Assembly (NCBI GenBank): GCA_038326775.1
Contig: JBBQKJ010000008.1
Coordinates: forward strand, 20,923-84,922
DNA length: 64,000 bases
Source of the DNA: DYIU01 sp038326775
Lineage (GTDB): Bacteria > Actinomycetota > Geothermincolia > Fen-727 > Anoxymicrobiaceae
Direction: 5' to 3'
The translations under genes were made by a program, and so were the position numbers. The notes beneath the pieces are model-generated. The model did not search any database. It was given only the letters and a program-made list of their open reading frames with translations, and was not told the origin of the DNA. Of the stretch, positions 1-9,324 are shown piece by piece. Numbering within the stretch: the stretch's first letter is position 1; the number at the start of each line of letters is the position of its first letter.

Positions 1-1
1 G

Positions 2-1534
2 GCGTCCATCGCCCTCATCATCGAGCGAAAGTACAAGGCCATCCTCAATTATCTCAACGAGGAGATAAGCAAGCTGACCAACGGCGAGTGTGAGATCGTC
101 GCCTCGGACGTCGACGACGAGTCCACCGCGGCGCTTATTGTCTTCAACCGCCATTACCTGAAGCAGGTCCACGACTTTTTAGCTGTGCAGGACGTCAACC
201 AGGTCCGGCTCCCCAGCGACCTGGCGCGCAAGCCGATCGACGAGGCGGTGGGAGAGGTCCGGGCAAGGATAGCGCAGATACCCGGCGAGCTCGAAGAGAT
301 AGACAGCAAGCTGAGCCAGGTCACCGGTAAGTACTCGGTGCAGCTCGTTGCCGCGCGCAACGCGATCCACGACCGCCTGGAGGCAATGGACGCGGTCCCC
401 AAGTTCGGCCAGACGGACCAGGTCTTTATCATAAGCGGCTGGCTGCCGGAGGAAGAGGTCAGCAAAATGGAGGCCGCCCTTACGGACAAGTTCGACACCA
501 AGGTCGTGGTGACGGTGGTGGACATCCGCGAGGAGCAGGAAGAGGCGCCGGTCGCGCTGCGCAACAACGCGTTCGTCAGGTATTTCGAGATAATCTACAT
601 GCTCTCCAAGTACCCTCGCTACGGCACCATTGACCCGACCGTGATCTTCGCGGTATTCTTCCCGATTTTCTTCGGCATGATGGTCGGAGACATAGCCTAC
701 GGCCTCATAATCATGGTGCTGGGCTGGATAATCCACAGGAAGTTCAGCAGCAAGCCGCTCATGAACATGGCCGGGTTTCTCCTGACCATGGGAGGGGTCT
801 GGTCCATCATCTTCGGAGTCGTGTACCTGGAGCTCTTCGGTGACCTGCTGGCCAGGCAGCTCGGGGTCATAAAAGAGGTCAACGGCGAAGACCATATCAA
901 GTACCTGCTCGGCTCCGAGAAATCCCTTTTCAAGTACCCGATAGACCGCCTCGAGGGGTTCACTTTCATGCTCGGGGCGTGCATCATCATCGGCTTCGTG
1001 CACATCGGTATAGGGCTTTTGACAGGCATTGCCAACGGCATCAGGGAGCACAGCAGGAAGCACGTCATGGAGAAGGGCGGTCTCCTGATGGTGCTCACCG
1101 GCTTTATGATGGCGCTGGGCAGTTTCGGCTTCAGCTGGTGGCCAGGCGCGCTGGTAGGGGTCGGCATCGTGCTTGCCGTGGCCGGAGTGGTTATGGCGGG
1201 TGTAGGCGGTGGCATGGGCGGCGTAGTCGAGGCGTTGGTGGGCGTGGGCAATATCTTCTCTTACGCCCGACTCATCGCCATTGGCCTGGCCTCGGTGATC
1301 ATGGCGAACGTGGCCAACAACCTCGCCAAGCAGGTCGGCGGCAGCGGCGGTGTCATGGGGGTGATTGCGGGGATTGTGGTTTTCATCTTACTTCACGGGT
1401 TGAACCTGATCATAGCCATGTTCAGCCCATCGATCCACTCGTTGCGTCTACATCTTGTGGAGAGTTTCGGCAAGTTCTTCGAACCTGCCAAGTACCGTTA
1501 TGAGCCTTTTAAGAAGACTGGGGGTGAAGAGTAG
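2..1534 (+). CDS. atpI: V/A-type ATP synthase subunit I (5' truncated)
   Basis: This is the membrane stator subunit that forms the proton or sodium half-channel against the K ring. The frame is open from base 2, so the N-terminus lies outside the window. The visible first ~190 residues are the soluble arm with helical segments. The membrane part begins with the family hallmark FFGMMVGDIAYG (bases ~670-710), followed by about seven hydrophobic helices. The SYARLIAIGLA motif near 1259-1290 holds the Arg (codon 1268-1270) expected to face the carboxylate of subunit K. It ends in TAG, which shares one base with the GTG of the next gene. The gene order matches the Thermus-type operon. An upstream G/H-like stalk gene would be expected outside the window. 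Confidence 0.95.
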   Translation, partial: ASIALIIERKYKAILNYLNEEISKLTNGECEIVASDVDDESTAALIVFNRHYLKQVHDFLAVQDVNQVRLPSDLARKPIDEAVGEVRARIAQIPGELEEIDSKLSQVTGKYSVQLVAARNAIHDRLEAMDAVPKFGQTDQVFIISGWLPEEEVSKMEAALTDKFDTKVVVTVVDIREEQEEAPVALRNNAFVRYFEIIYMLSKYPRYGTIDPTVIFAVFFPIFFGMMVGDIAYGLIIMVLGWIIHRKFSSKPLMNMAGFLLTMGGVWSIIFGVVYLELFGDLLARQLGVIKEVNGEDHIKYLLGSEKSLFKYPIDRLEGFTFMLGACIIIGFVHIGIGLLTGIANGIREHSRKHVMEKGGLLMVLTGFMMALGSFGFSWWPGALVGVGIVLAVAGVVMAGVGGGMGGVVEALVGVGNIFSYARLIAIGLASVIMANVANNLAKQVGGSGGVMGVIAGIVVFILLHGLNLIIAMFSPSIHSLRLHLVESFGKFFEPAKYRYEPFKKTGGEE

Positions 1535-1767
1535 TGGGTGAAGCAGTAAAGATCGGAATGATTGCACTGAGTGCCGCTATAGCGATTGGCCTGTCGGCGC
1601 TCGCCACTGGCATGGCCCAGTCGCGCATCGGCGCGGCTATGGCTGGTGCGATAGCGGAGAGGCCGGAATTGGCAGGTATATCAATCATCCTGGTGGCCAT
1701 TCCCGAGACCATGGTCATCCTTGGCCTCGTCATTGCCTTCGTTATTACGACCCTTAAGAGCGCATAG
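1534..1767 (+). CDS. atpK: V/A-type ATP synthase subunit K (proteolipid, 2 TM)
   Basis: This 77-residue hairpin of two membrane helices forms the rotor ring. Helix 1 contains GLSALATGMAQSRIGAA and helix 2 contains AIPETMVILGLVIAF. Glu58 is the ion-binding carboxylate. It has one hairpin, as in the Thermus/archaeal type, not the duplicated four-helix form of Enterococcus NtpK. Gln29 and Thr59 are polar partners near the site, but sequence alone does not settle H+ versus Na+. The start is GTG, overlapping the last base of the subunit I stop (TAGTG), so the two are translationally coupled. Confidence 0.95.
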   Translation: MGEAVKIGMIALSAAIAIGLSALATGMAQSRIGAAMAGAIAERPELAGISIILVAIPETMVILGLVIAFVITTLKSA

Positions 1768-1812
1768 TAACAAGCGCTTGATGCTTAAGCTTTACAAGGG
1801 AAGTGAACGGGT

Positions 1813-2409
1813 TTGGCACTAGAAGACATTTTGAGGGCTCTGGAGGATAAGGCTACCGCCCAGATAGAAGTAAATCAGGTTGAGGCCGAGCAGAGGGTCG
1901 CAGAAATAGCTTCTGAGGTCGAAAAGGACGCGGTGCGCACCAGGCGCGCCAGGTTGAAGAAGGTCGAGGACACCTTGCGCAGCGAGGCGACCGCCATTGT
2001 GTATTCCGCCTCGCTCAAGGCGAAAAACGAGCTCATCAAGGCTCAGGAAGAGACGGTCGACGAGGCGTTCAGGATGGCTGAGAAGAGGCTGTCCGAGCTC
2101 CACAACGACCAGAGGTATCCCGCGATCCTGGGGGTGCTTCTCGATGAGGTCCTTGAGTTTTTCGACGGAGAGGTGGTCCTCCAGATCCGCGGCGACGACC
2201 GCGAGCTTGTCCGGAAGATGATGGAGGAGAGACTCAGGCCGTTCAGTGTCTCCGAGGCTCCACTCGAGGCTTCGGGGGGGCTGGTCGCCAGCTCGCCGGG
2301 TGGCCAGATAGAAGTTTTCAACACCTTTGAGTCCCGCCTTGACAGGGCAAGGGACAAGCTCAGGCTGGCGATATCCAAAACCCTCTTCGGGGCCGGAGCC
2401 GAGAACTAG
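1813..2409 (+). CDS. atpE: V/A-type ATP synthase subunit E (peripheral stalk)
   Basis: This is the peripheral stalk subunit that ties the A3B3 head to subunit I. It has 198 residues. The first ~100 are charged, Ala/Glu/Lys/Arg-rich and helical (EVNQVEAEQRVAEIASEVEK); the C-terminal half is a globular domain ending FGAGAEN. The start is TTG, read as MALEDIL, with a purine-rich AAGGGAAG about 10 bases upstream. The 45-base gap after subunit K holds no other gene. It is identified by size, charge pattern and its place between K and C. Confidence 0.88.
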   Translation: MALEDILRALEDKATAQIEVNQVEAEQRVAEIASEVEKDAVRTRRARLKKVEDTLRSEATAIVYSASLKAKNELIKAQEETVDEAFRMAEKRLSELHNDQRYPAILGVLLDEVLEFFDGEVVLQIRGDDRELVRKMMEERLRPFSVSEAPLEASGGLVASSPGGQIEVFNTFESRLDRARDKLRLAISKTLFGAGAEN

Positions 2410-2432
2410 ATTCTTTAACGGGGTATGACAAA

Positions 2433-3521
2433 TTGGCCAGAGTCGACCTCTCCGATTACGGATACGTCAACGCGCGTGTGCGCGGGATGCGCTCGCACCT
2501 GCTTACAAAGGACTTCTTCATGAAGCTGGTCGAGACGCCGGACATAGAGGCGTTTCACTCGCTGATGGAGCAAACCATCTACCGCCGCCAGGTCAACGAA
2601 GCGCTGGTGGTGCGCCCGGAGAGGCCGGATTACGACCGGGCTTTGAGCCTCAACCTCATAGCCGCATTCAGGAAGATACACGACGCGACCGGCGGCGAGG
2701 CCCACCAGCTGGTGTCGGTGATGCTCTCCAAGTATGACCTGTTGAACGTTAAGACCATACTGCGAGGCAAGCGTAGCAACGCTACCCCGAGCGAGATCAC
2801 GAACTTGATGATACCGGTGGGCAGCATCTCAATGGACAGCCTGGAGAAGATGGCCCAGCAGCGTGAGATCTCGGACGTCATCACCTTCATGGCCGGCCAG
2901 CAGATACGTTATTCCCGTCCACTGGTGGAGGCCTACCAGGCTTACCAGAAGAAAGACAAGGATCTTTCCGTCCTGGAGCTGGCTTTAGACAAATTCCATT
3001 ACGGGAGCGCCGTGGAGTCGCTCAGGGGCAAGGACAAGAACGTTGACATGGTAAGGCAGGCCATGACCGGAGAGGTCGACCTGCGAAACATCTCCACCCT
3101 GGTCCGCATCAGGGGCCACAAGTTGGAAGACGACGAGGTGGAGAACATCAGAATCCCCGGCGCCACCTTGAGCGAGGACCAGTTCCTCGCCCTGCACCGG
3201 CTGGGAGACATCGTTCAGCTTGTGAGCGAGTACCCCGACCCCAGGTACCGGAGAGTTCTGGAAAAGGCGCTGGCCGAGTACCAGGAGGTCGACCTTGTGG
3301 CTTTCGACCGCGAGCTGGAGCACGAGCTGACCCGGCGAGGGGTGACCATGAGCAACGTCGATGTGCTGAGCATAGGCGTGATCGTCGGCTACCTGTACGC
3401 CAAGCAGAATGAATTGATAAACCTGCGGATAGTGGTCAAGGGCAAGACGATGGACCAGACGCAGGCAGACATAAGAAAAGACCTCTTCTTCGTGGAGCGG
3501 GAGACCGCCGCCGCAACGTAG
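2433..3521 (+). CDS. atpC: V/A-type ATP synthase subunit C
   Basis: This 362-residue subunit is related to yeast V-ATPase subunit d. It is the funnel-shaped socket between the K ring and the central D/F shaft. The opening YGYVNARVRGMRSHLL and the stretch YDLLNVKTILRGK are typical of the family, whose fold is three repeated helical modules. The C-terminus VGYLYAKQNELINLRIV is also characteristic. The start is TTG, 24 bases after atpE, preceded by GGGGTATGA. It is read in operon with its neighbours. Confidence 0.93.
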   Translation: MARVDLSDYGYVNARVRGMRSHLLTKDFFMKLVETPDIEAFHSLMEQTIYRRQVNEALVVRPERPDYDRALSLNLIAAFRKIHDATGGEAHQLVSVMLSKYDLLNVKTILRGKRSNATPSEITNLMIPVGSISMDSLEKMAQQREISDVITFMAGQQIRYSRPLVEAYQAYQKKDKDLSVLELALDKFHYGSAVESLRGKDKNVDMVRQAMTGEVDLRNISTLVRIRGHKLEDDEVENIRIPGATLSEDQFLALHRLGDIVQLVSEYPDPRYRRVLEKALAEYQEVDLVAFDRELEHELTRRGVTMSNVDVLSIGVIVGYLYAKQNELINLRIVVKGKTMDQTQADIRKDLFFVERETAAAT

Positions 3522-3536
3522 GGAACAGGTAGATAG

Positions 3537-3869
3537 ATGTATAAAGTGGTGGTGCTTACCGACCCCGAAACGGCTTACGGTTTTCGCCTTGCCGGGGTAG
3601 ACGTGCACGAGGTTGAGGATCAGGACGAAGCAAAAAGAGAGATCAACCGGCTTCTCGAGGACAGCCGGACCGGCATCCTGGCCGTCAACGAGAGTTTTCT
3701 GGCGGCTGTTGATGACAGGATCAAGAAGCGCATAGAGGCTACCTATAGACCCATCGTGGTGTCGCTTCCGGTAAGGGATAAGCTGGGGACGGCCGGCGAG
3801 CGCAAGGCGTTCCTGGCAAGGTTGATCCACAGGGCGGTAGGCTTCGATGTCACACTTAGAGGCAGTTAA
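3537..3869 (+). CDS. atpF: V/A-type ATP synthase subunit F
   Basis: This 110-residue central-shaft subunit binds subunit D. It opens YKVVVLTDPETAYGFRLAGV, the usual Rossmann-like start of the family, and continues with the conserved GILAVNESFL segment. ATG start; AACAGG lies just upstream and the gene begins 15 bases after the atpC stop. Its length is normal for the family. Confidence 0.93.
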   Translation: MYKVVVLTDPETAYGFRLAGVDVHEVEDQDEAKREINRLLEDSRTGILAVNESFLAAVDDRIKKRIEATYRPIVVSLPVRDKLGTAGERKAFLARLIHRAVGFDVTLRGS

Positions 3870-3920
3870 CGAAGAGGATTACGGCCCGAGCGGGCCGGTT
3901 GCGAGAAGAGGAGCAAAACG

Positions 3921-5669
3921 TTGATTGAAGGGCAGATATCCAGGGTGTCGGGTCCTGTGGTCCAGGCCCGAGGGATGGCCGGCGCGAGGATGTATGACGT
4001 CACCTTTGTCGGGAAGCTCAAGCTCATCGGGGAGGTAATCCGCCTTGAGGGCGAGTCCGCCATCATCCAGGTTTACGAGGACACCAGCGGCCTCGAGGTC
4101 GACGAGCAGGTGACCTGCACTTCGCAGCCTCTTCTGCTGGAGCTGGGGCCCGGGATGTTGTCCTCTATCTATGACGGTGTCCAGAGGAGGCTACCGGACC
4201 TCGCGGAGACCTACGGAGATTACATCACCCGAGGCACCGTGTCCGAAGCCCTCGACCATGAACGGCTCTGGGAGTTCGAGCCCGCGGCCAGACCGGGCCA
4301 GGTAGTGTCCGAAGGCGACGTGCTGGGTTACGTACAGGAGACGGAGGTCATCAGGCACCTCATCATGGTGCCGCCTGGAATGAGCGGGACCATCGCCGAT
4401 ATAAAGAGCGGCAGCTTCACGATCCTGGATGCTATCGCCGCGTGCGAGGACGGCACCGAGTTCCAGATGATGCAGAAATGGCCGGCTCGCATAGCCCGCC
4501 CCGTTGTTTCCAAGATGGACCCCAACCTGCCGTTCATCACCGGCACCCGGATACTCGACACGTTCTTCCCGGTCGCCCAGGGCGGGTACAGTATCATCCC
4601 CGGCGGGTTCGGCACCGGCAAAACGGTGACCGAGCAGACGCTGGCCAAGTGGGCCCAGGCCGACGTGGTCATCTACGTGGGCTGCGGCGAGCGCGGCAAC
4701 GAGATGACCGAGGTCCTCTCCGAGTTCCCGGAGCTCGAGGACGCGCGCAACGGCCAGCCTCTCATGAAGCGGACCATCCTTGTCGCCAACACCTCCAACA
4801 TGCCGGTGGCCGCCCGCGAAGCATCGATCTACACCGGGATCACGATGGCCGAGTACTACCGCGACATGGGCTACGACGTGGCCATGATGGCCGACTCGAC
4901 CTCCCGCTGGGGTGAGGCGCTCCGCGAGGTCTCCGGCCGTCTCGAGGAGATGCCCGGCGAAGAGGGTTACCCCGCCTACCTGGCCACCAGGATCGCCGAC
5001 TTCTACGAGCGCTGCGGGCGCGCGGTATGCCTGGGCTCGGACGAGCGCGTGGGCTCCATCACCGTGGTAGGGGCGGTATCACCGCCGGGCGGAGACTTCT
5101 CCGAGCCAATGACTCAAAACTCGTTGCGCATATCCGGCGCGTTCTGGGCGTTGGATACCGACCTTGCCCACAGACGCCACTTCCCGGCCATATCGTGGAT
5201 GAAGAGCTACTCGCTTTACCTGGATCAGGTGGAGGAATGGTACTCGGAAAACGTCAACCCGGACTGGAAGAGCCTGCGCGACAAGGCGATGATGATATTG
5301 CAGAAGGAAGACGAGCTGCAGGAGATCGTCCAGCTGGTCGGCCCCGACGCCCTGCCCGAGTTCGCCCGCGCTACTCTGGAGGTGGCGCGCATGCTCAGGG
5401 AAGACTACCTGCAGCAGTTCGCCTTCAGCGAGGTGGACGCGTACTGCGACCCCAAGAAGCAGTATCACATGTTGAAGGTCATAGTCGGCTACTACGACGT
5501 CATGCAGGAGGTCCTTGTCAAGGGCGTCACCTTGAAAGAAGCGCTCGACATGCCGTTCCGTGCTCGAATAGGTCGAATGAAGGAGATCCCCGCGGACGAG
5601 GCCATCGGGCAGCTCGAGAATCTCGAGACGGAGATAGGGGCCGAACTTAGAAAACTCGTGAGGTATTGA
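3921..5669 (+). CDS. atpA: V/A-type ATP synthase catalytic subunit A
   Basis: This is the catalytic subunit of the A3B3 head (ATP hydrolysis or synthesis), 582 residues. The P-loop GGFGTGKT is at residues 228-235. The long non-homologous insert that marks A subunits (~110-200) precedes it. ADSTSRWGEALREVSGRLEEM is the expected catalytic-face segment, but I see no intein. The start is TTG (MIEGQISRVSGPVV), preceded by AGAAGAGGAG. It follows atpF after 51 bases. The 98-base gap after it carries two GC-rich hairpins before atpB. Confidence 0.97.
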   Translation: MIEGQISRVSGPVVQARGMAGARMYDVTFVGKLKLIGEVIRLEGESAIIQVYEDTSGLEVDEQVTCTSQPLLLELGPGMLSSIYDGVQRRLPDLAETYGDYITRGTVSEALDHERLWEFEPAARPGQVVSEGDVLGYVQETEVIRHLIMVPPGMSGTIADIKSGSFTILDAIAACEDGTEFQMMQKWPARIARPVVSKMDPNLPFITGTRILDTFFPVAQGGYSIIPGGFGTGKTVTEQTLAKWAQADVVIYVGCGERGNEMTEVLSEFPELEDARNGQPLMKRTILVANTSNMPVAAREASIYTGITMAEYYRDMGYDVAMMADSTSRWGEALREVSGRLEEMPGEEGYPAYLATRIADFYERCGRAVCLGSDERVGSITVVGAVSPPGGDFSEPMTQNSLRISGAFWALDTDLAHRRHFPAISWMKSYSLYLDQVEEWYSENVNPDWKSLRDKAMMILQKEDELQEIVQLVGPDALPEFARATLEVARMLREDYLQQFAFSEVDAYCDPKKQYHMLKVIVGYYDVMQEVLVKGVTLKEALDMPFRARIGRMKEIPADEAIGQLENLETEIGAELRKLVRY

Positions 5670-5690
5670 CTGGGCGTTGAGTCGCTCGAG

Positions 5691-5733
5691 GGCGGCCTCG
5701 TGAGGCCGCCTGAGCCAGGCCTCGGAGGCTTGG
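5691..5733 (+). other. two intra-operon hairpins between atpA and atpB
   Basis: The spacer contains a perfect 8-base stem, GGCGGCCT/AGGCCGCC with loop CGTG (5691-5710). It is followed by a second stem of seven pairs with one G-T (5715-5721 with 5727-5733). Neither has a T-run behind it, so they are not intrinsic terminators. They may be mRNA processing or stability elements that set A:B expression. That role is inference. Confidence 0.5.
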
Positions 5734-5767
5734 ATAACAATCAATAGACCGTGGAGGAGAGAGCAAG

Positions 5768-7261
5768 ATGGCTCGAGACAGGCTTGTAACAGCGGAATAC
5801 AGGACCATCAAAGATATCGCCGGTCCCCTGGTCTTCGTGAGCGGTGTCAGAGGCGTGTCTTTCGGCGAGATGGTCGAGGTCGAGTCGGGCGACGGGGTGG
5901 TGCGCAACGGGCAGGTCATCGAGCTCAACGGCGACATGGCCGTGGTGCAGATCTTCGGTACTACCACCGGCCTGGACGTGGACCGGTCGAAGGTCCGCTT
6001 CAAGGGAGAGGTAATCAAGCTCGGAGTGTCCGTGGGGATGCTGGGCAGGGTCATGAACGGGCTCGGCGAGCCGATAGATGGAGGCGGGAAGGTGTTTCCC
6101 GAAGAGGAGCTCGAGGTGGGCGGCTCTCCCATCAACCCGTACACCAGGGACAACCCCAACGACTTCATACAGACAGGCATCTGCGCGATTGACGGCCTGA
6201 ACACACTGGTACGCGGGCAGAAGCTTCCCATATTCTCAGGCTCCGGCCTTCCCGGCAACGAGCTGGCGGCGCAGATAGTCAAGAACGCGAAAGTGATCAG
6301 CGGCGAGGAGTTTGCCATAGTCTTCGGGGCCATGGGCATCACGCGACGCGAGGCCTCGTTCTTCCAGCATTCGTTCGCCGAGACCGGCGCGCTGGAGCGG
6401 GTCTGCTTCTTCATGAACCTCGCCGAGGACCCGACTGTCGAGCGCATCATCACGCCGAGGTGCGCCCTGACCATGGCGGAGTTCCTGGCGTTCGAGCACG
6501 ACCTGCAGGTGCTGGTCATCCTCACCGACATGACCAACTACTGTGAGGCCTTGCGAGAGATATCCGCTGCTCGCGAGGAAGTGCCGGGACGCCGCGGCTA
6601 TCCCGGCTACATGTACACCGACCTCGCGAGCATCTACGAGAGGGCCGGAAGGATCAAGGGCAGGAAAGGCTCCATCACCCAGATTCCCATCCTGACCATG
6701 CCCGACGATGACATAACCCACCCGATAGCCGACCTGACCGGATACATCACCGAGGGCCAGATAGTGCTCTCCCGCGGCCTGCACCGCAAGGGCATATTCC
6801 CACCCATCGATGTCCTGCCCTGCCTCTCACGGCTTATGAACCAGGGCATCGGTGATGGCAAGACCAGGGGAGACCACCGTGGCGTTGCCGACCAGCTCTA
6901 CGCTTTCTACGCCGAGGGCGTTGACCTGCGCAGGCTGGTGGCGATCATCGGGGAGGAGGCGCTATCCGAGAACGACAGGCTTTTCCTGAAGTTCGCCGAC
7001 GAGTTCGAGGAGGCTTTCCTCAATCAGGGTGACGATAACCGCGACATCGAGGAGACACTGGAGATAGGCTGGAACCTGCTCTCCATTCTGCCTTCCTCCG
7101 AGCTCAAGAGGCTCAAGGTCGAGTACATCGAGAAGTACTACCCGGGCGAGATTGCCACGGAGGCGCTGAAGGCGGCGGAGCCGCTGAAGGCGCCAGAGGC
7201 GCTGAAGGCTGAGGACACCAAAGCCGAGTTGAATGCTGACACAAAGGCTAAAGAAGACTAA
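5768..7261 (+). CDS. atpB: V/A-type ATP synthase subunit B, with repeat tail
   Basis: This is the non-catalytic nucleotide-binding subunit of the head, 497 residues. It shows the B-type sequence FSGSGLPGNELAAQI where A subunits have a P-loop, then FGAMGITRREASFF and LTDMTNYCEALREIS, all standard. The last ~35 residues (after YIEKYYPGEIATE) are unlike the compact C-terminus of the family. They form an imperfect ALKA-x(2-3) repeat that is rich in Ala, Lys and Glu and probably disordered. The ATG start is preceded by GGAGGAGAG. Confidence 0.96.
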   Translation: MARDRLVTAEYRTIKDIAGPLVFVSGVRGVSFGEMVEVESGDGVVRNGQVIELNGDMAVVQIFGTTTGLDVDRSKVRFKGEVIKLGVSVGMLGRVMNGLGEPIDGGGKVFPEEELEVGGSPINPYTRDNPNDFIQTGICAIDGLNTLVRGQKLPIFSGSGLPGNELAAQIVKNAKVISGEEFAIVFGAMGITRREASFFQHSFAETGALERVCFFMNLAEDPTVERIITPRCALTMAEFLAFEHDLQVLVILTDMTNYCEALREISAAREEVPGRRGYPGYMYTDLASIYERAGRIKGRKGSITQIPILTMPDDDITHPIADLTGYITEGQIVLSRGLHRKGIFPPIDVLPCLSRLMNQGIGDGKTRGDHRGVADQLYAFYAEGVDLRRLVAIIGEEALSENDRLFLKFADEFEEAFLNQGDDNRDIEETLEIGWNLLSILPSSELKRLKVEYIEKYYPGEIATEALKAAEPLKAPEALKAEDTKAELNADTKAKED

Positions 7262-7267
7262 CCCAAA

Positions 7268-7909
7268 ATGGAAAGAGTAAACCCGACAAGAAGCGAGTTC
7301 CTGTACCGCAGGCAGCAGATAAGGCTGGCGACGCAGGGTATGGAGCTTTTGAAGAAGAAGCGCGACGCCCTCCTGCGGGAGTTCCTGCCGATAATCGACG
7401 AGACCATGAAGCTCGCGCTGCGCCTGGAGCGGGCGACGGCGGATGCGCAGAATGCCCTGGCGCTGGCCAAGGCCGTGGAAGGCAAGGATGTCCTCATGTC
7501 GGTGGGCTTCGCCACCAAAGGGGAGGTGCTGGTCGATATCTTCGGCACCCACGTCATGGGAGTGCCGATCCCTGTTATCCGCAAATCCACCGCCCCGGTC
7601 AAGACAGAGCTTACCCGCGGCTACGGCATCACGGGGGTGAGCGCCAGGGTCGACCAGACCGCGGCGAAGTTCGAGGAGATAATCGACGTCATGATCCAGA
7701 GCGCAGACATCGAGACCAGGCTCAGGCGCCTGGGCGAGGAGCTGCAAAAGACCAACCGCCGCGTTAACGCCCTCGAGAACACTGTCATCCCGGAGCTCGC
7801 CGAGCAGGTCAAGTTCATCTTCAGGTCGCTCGACGAGCGCGCCCGCGAGGACCACTTCCGCCTGAAGAAGGTCAAGAAGAAGATCATGCAGCGGCAGGGA
7901 AAGGCCTGA
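7268..7909 (+). CDS. atpD: V/A-type ATP synthase subunit D (central shaft)
   Basis: This is the rotor shaft, 213 residues, predicted as a long antiparallel coiled coil. The N-terminus RVNPTRSEFLYRRQQIRLA and the C-terminal half TNRRVNALENTVIPEL match the family. It ends in a basic tail (KKVKKKIMQRQGKA). It begins six bases after the atpB stop. It is the last gene of the ATPase operon: murA follows after 117 bases behind its own candidate promoter. No clear terminator is visible in between. Confidence 0.95.
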   Translation: MERVNPTRSEFLYRRQQIRLATQGMELLKKKRDALLREFLPIIDETMKLALRLERATADAQNALALAKAVEGKDVLMSVGFATKGEVLVDIFGTHVMGVPIPVIRKSTAPVKTELTRGYGITGVSARVDQTAAKFEEIIDVMIQSADIETRLRRLGEELQKTNRRVNALENTVIPELAEQVKFIFRSLDERAREDHFRLKKVKKKIMQRQGKA

Positions 7910-7944
7910 GCGCAGCCCCGGCGATGCGCGTCTCTGTTCCTGCC

Positions 7945-7973
7945 TTGAGGTAACCGTCCCCTAACCGTACAAT
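7945..7973 (+). promoter_or_regulatory. candidate sigma70 promoter of murA
   Basis: TTGAGG (7945-7950), a 17-base spacer and TACAAT (7968-7973). The predicted start of transcription near 7980 gives a leader of about 47 bases before the murA ATG. The match and spacing are good, but this is read by eye. Confidence 0.55.
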
Positions 7974-8026
7974 TCACAGTTGGCAGGCGTATCTCGGTTT
8001 GCGACACTCGGAAGGCTGCTGAGCCA

Positions 8027-9295
8027 ATGGCCGCTGGTGAGAAATATGTCATAGAAGGCGGGGCGAGGCTGTCGGGAGACGTGCGCGTGAGCGGCGCCAA
8101 GAATTCGGTGCTGAAGCTGATGGCGGCGGCCATAATGTCAGACGGCCGCTGTGTCATCCGCAACACCCCGGACATCGCGGACGTGCGCACAATGGTCGAA
8201 GTGCTGCGCCACATAGGCATGTCCGTTGAGTTCGCGGACGGCTCCATGGATATCACGCCCGCGAGCAATCCCAACGTCGAAGCCCCGTACCACCTGGTCC
8301 AGAGGATGCGCGCCTCGGTCGAGGTGCTGGGGCCGCTCGTGGCCAGGTACGGGCGGGCGCGGGTCGCCATGCCCGGAGGCTGCAACCTCGGAGCGCGCCA
8401 GATAGACATGCACATGAAGGGGCTCACGCAGATGGGCGCGCGCATTACGGTGTCACACGGTTTTGTCGAAGCCGAAGCCTCTGGTCTCAAGGGTGCGCAC
8501 CTCTACCTTGACTTCGCGAGCATGGGCGCCACCGAGAACCTGCTGATGGCCGCGGCGCTCGCAGACGGCTCGACTGTCATCGAGAACGCCGCAAAGGAAC
8601 CTGAGGTCGGGGACCTTGTGGAGTTCCTCCGCAAGATGGGCGCGAAGATATCGGGCGCGGGAACGTCGACGCTGGCGATCGAGGGCGTGGCTTCGATGTC
8701 GGGCGTGGAGCACGAGGTTATCGGCGACCGGATCGAGGCGGGGACACTGCTTCTGGCCGGAGCCGTGACGAGGGGAGCGGTCACGGTCAAGGGGATAGAA
8801 CCCGGCTTTCTGGAGATCTTCATCGAGAAGATGCGTGAAGCGGGATGTCTGGTAACGCCGGGCGAGGAAAGCCTGTCGGTCTCCGTGCCGGGCAAGGTCA
8901 ACGGAGTGGAGATATCTACTCTGCCGTACCCCGGGTTCCCAACGGACCTGCAGCCCCAGATGCTGACCCTTCTCGCGACCGCGGATGGGACCTCTTTCGT
9001 CACCGAGAACATCTTTGAGAACAGGTTCATGGTCGTTAACGAGCTCAACAGGCTCGGCGCCGACATAAAGACCCACGACCACCACGCTATCGTGAGGGGA
9101 GTCCGCGCCCTGAGCGGCGCTCCAGTCTCCTGCGCCGACCTGAGGGCCGGCGCGGCCCTGGTTCTGGCCGGGCTTGTCGCTGACGGGGAGACCGAAGTCT
9201 ACGACATCGAGCACATCGACCGGGGCTACGAGCGTTTCGAGGAGAAGCTGAACTCGCTGGGCGCCAGCGTGAAGCGTGCCCCGGCCTCCCAGTGA
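8027..9295 (+). CDS. murA: UDP-N-acetylglucosamine 1-carboxyvinyltransferase MurA
   Basis: This enzyme catalyses the first committed step of peptidoglycan synthesis: PEP plus UDP-GlcNAc to enolpyruvyl-UDP-GlcNAc. It has 422 residues, normal length. Lys25-Asn26 lie in SGAKNSVLKLM. The catalytic loop PGGCNLGARQIDMHMKG carries Cys119, the residue fosfomycin attacks. Actinobacterial MurA proteins with Asp there are naturally resistant, so this one is predicted sensitive. The C-terminal FPTDLQPQ and ENIFENRFM motifs are conserved. The ATG start follows a promoter-like sequence at 7945-7973. The stop overlaps a possible GTG of the next frame. Confidence 0.97.
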   Translation: MAAGEKYVIEGGARLSGDVRVSGAKNSVLKLMAAAIMSDGRCVIRNTPDIADVRTMVEVLRHIGMSVEFADGSMDITPASNPNVEAPYHLVQRMRASVEVLGPLVARYGRARVAMPGGCNLGARQIDMHMKGLTQMGARITVSHGFVEAEASGLKGAHLYLDFASMGATENLLMAAALADGSTVIENAAKEPEVGDLVEFLRKMGAKISGAGTSTLAIEGVASMSGVEHEVIGDRIEAGTLLLAGAVTRGAVTVKGIEPGFLEIFIEKMREAGCLVTPGEESLSVSVPGKVNGVEISTLPYPGFPTDLQPQMLTLLATADGTSFVTENIFENRFMVVNELNRLGADIKTHDHHAIVRGVRALSGAPVSCADLRAGAALVLAGLVADGETEVYDIEHIDRGYERFEEKLNSLGASVKRAPASQ

Positions 9296-9324
9296 GCCAT
9301 CCACCCCGGCCGGGCCGCCGAATG

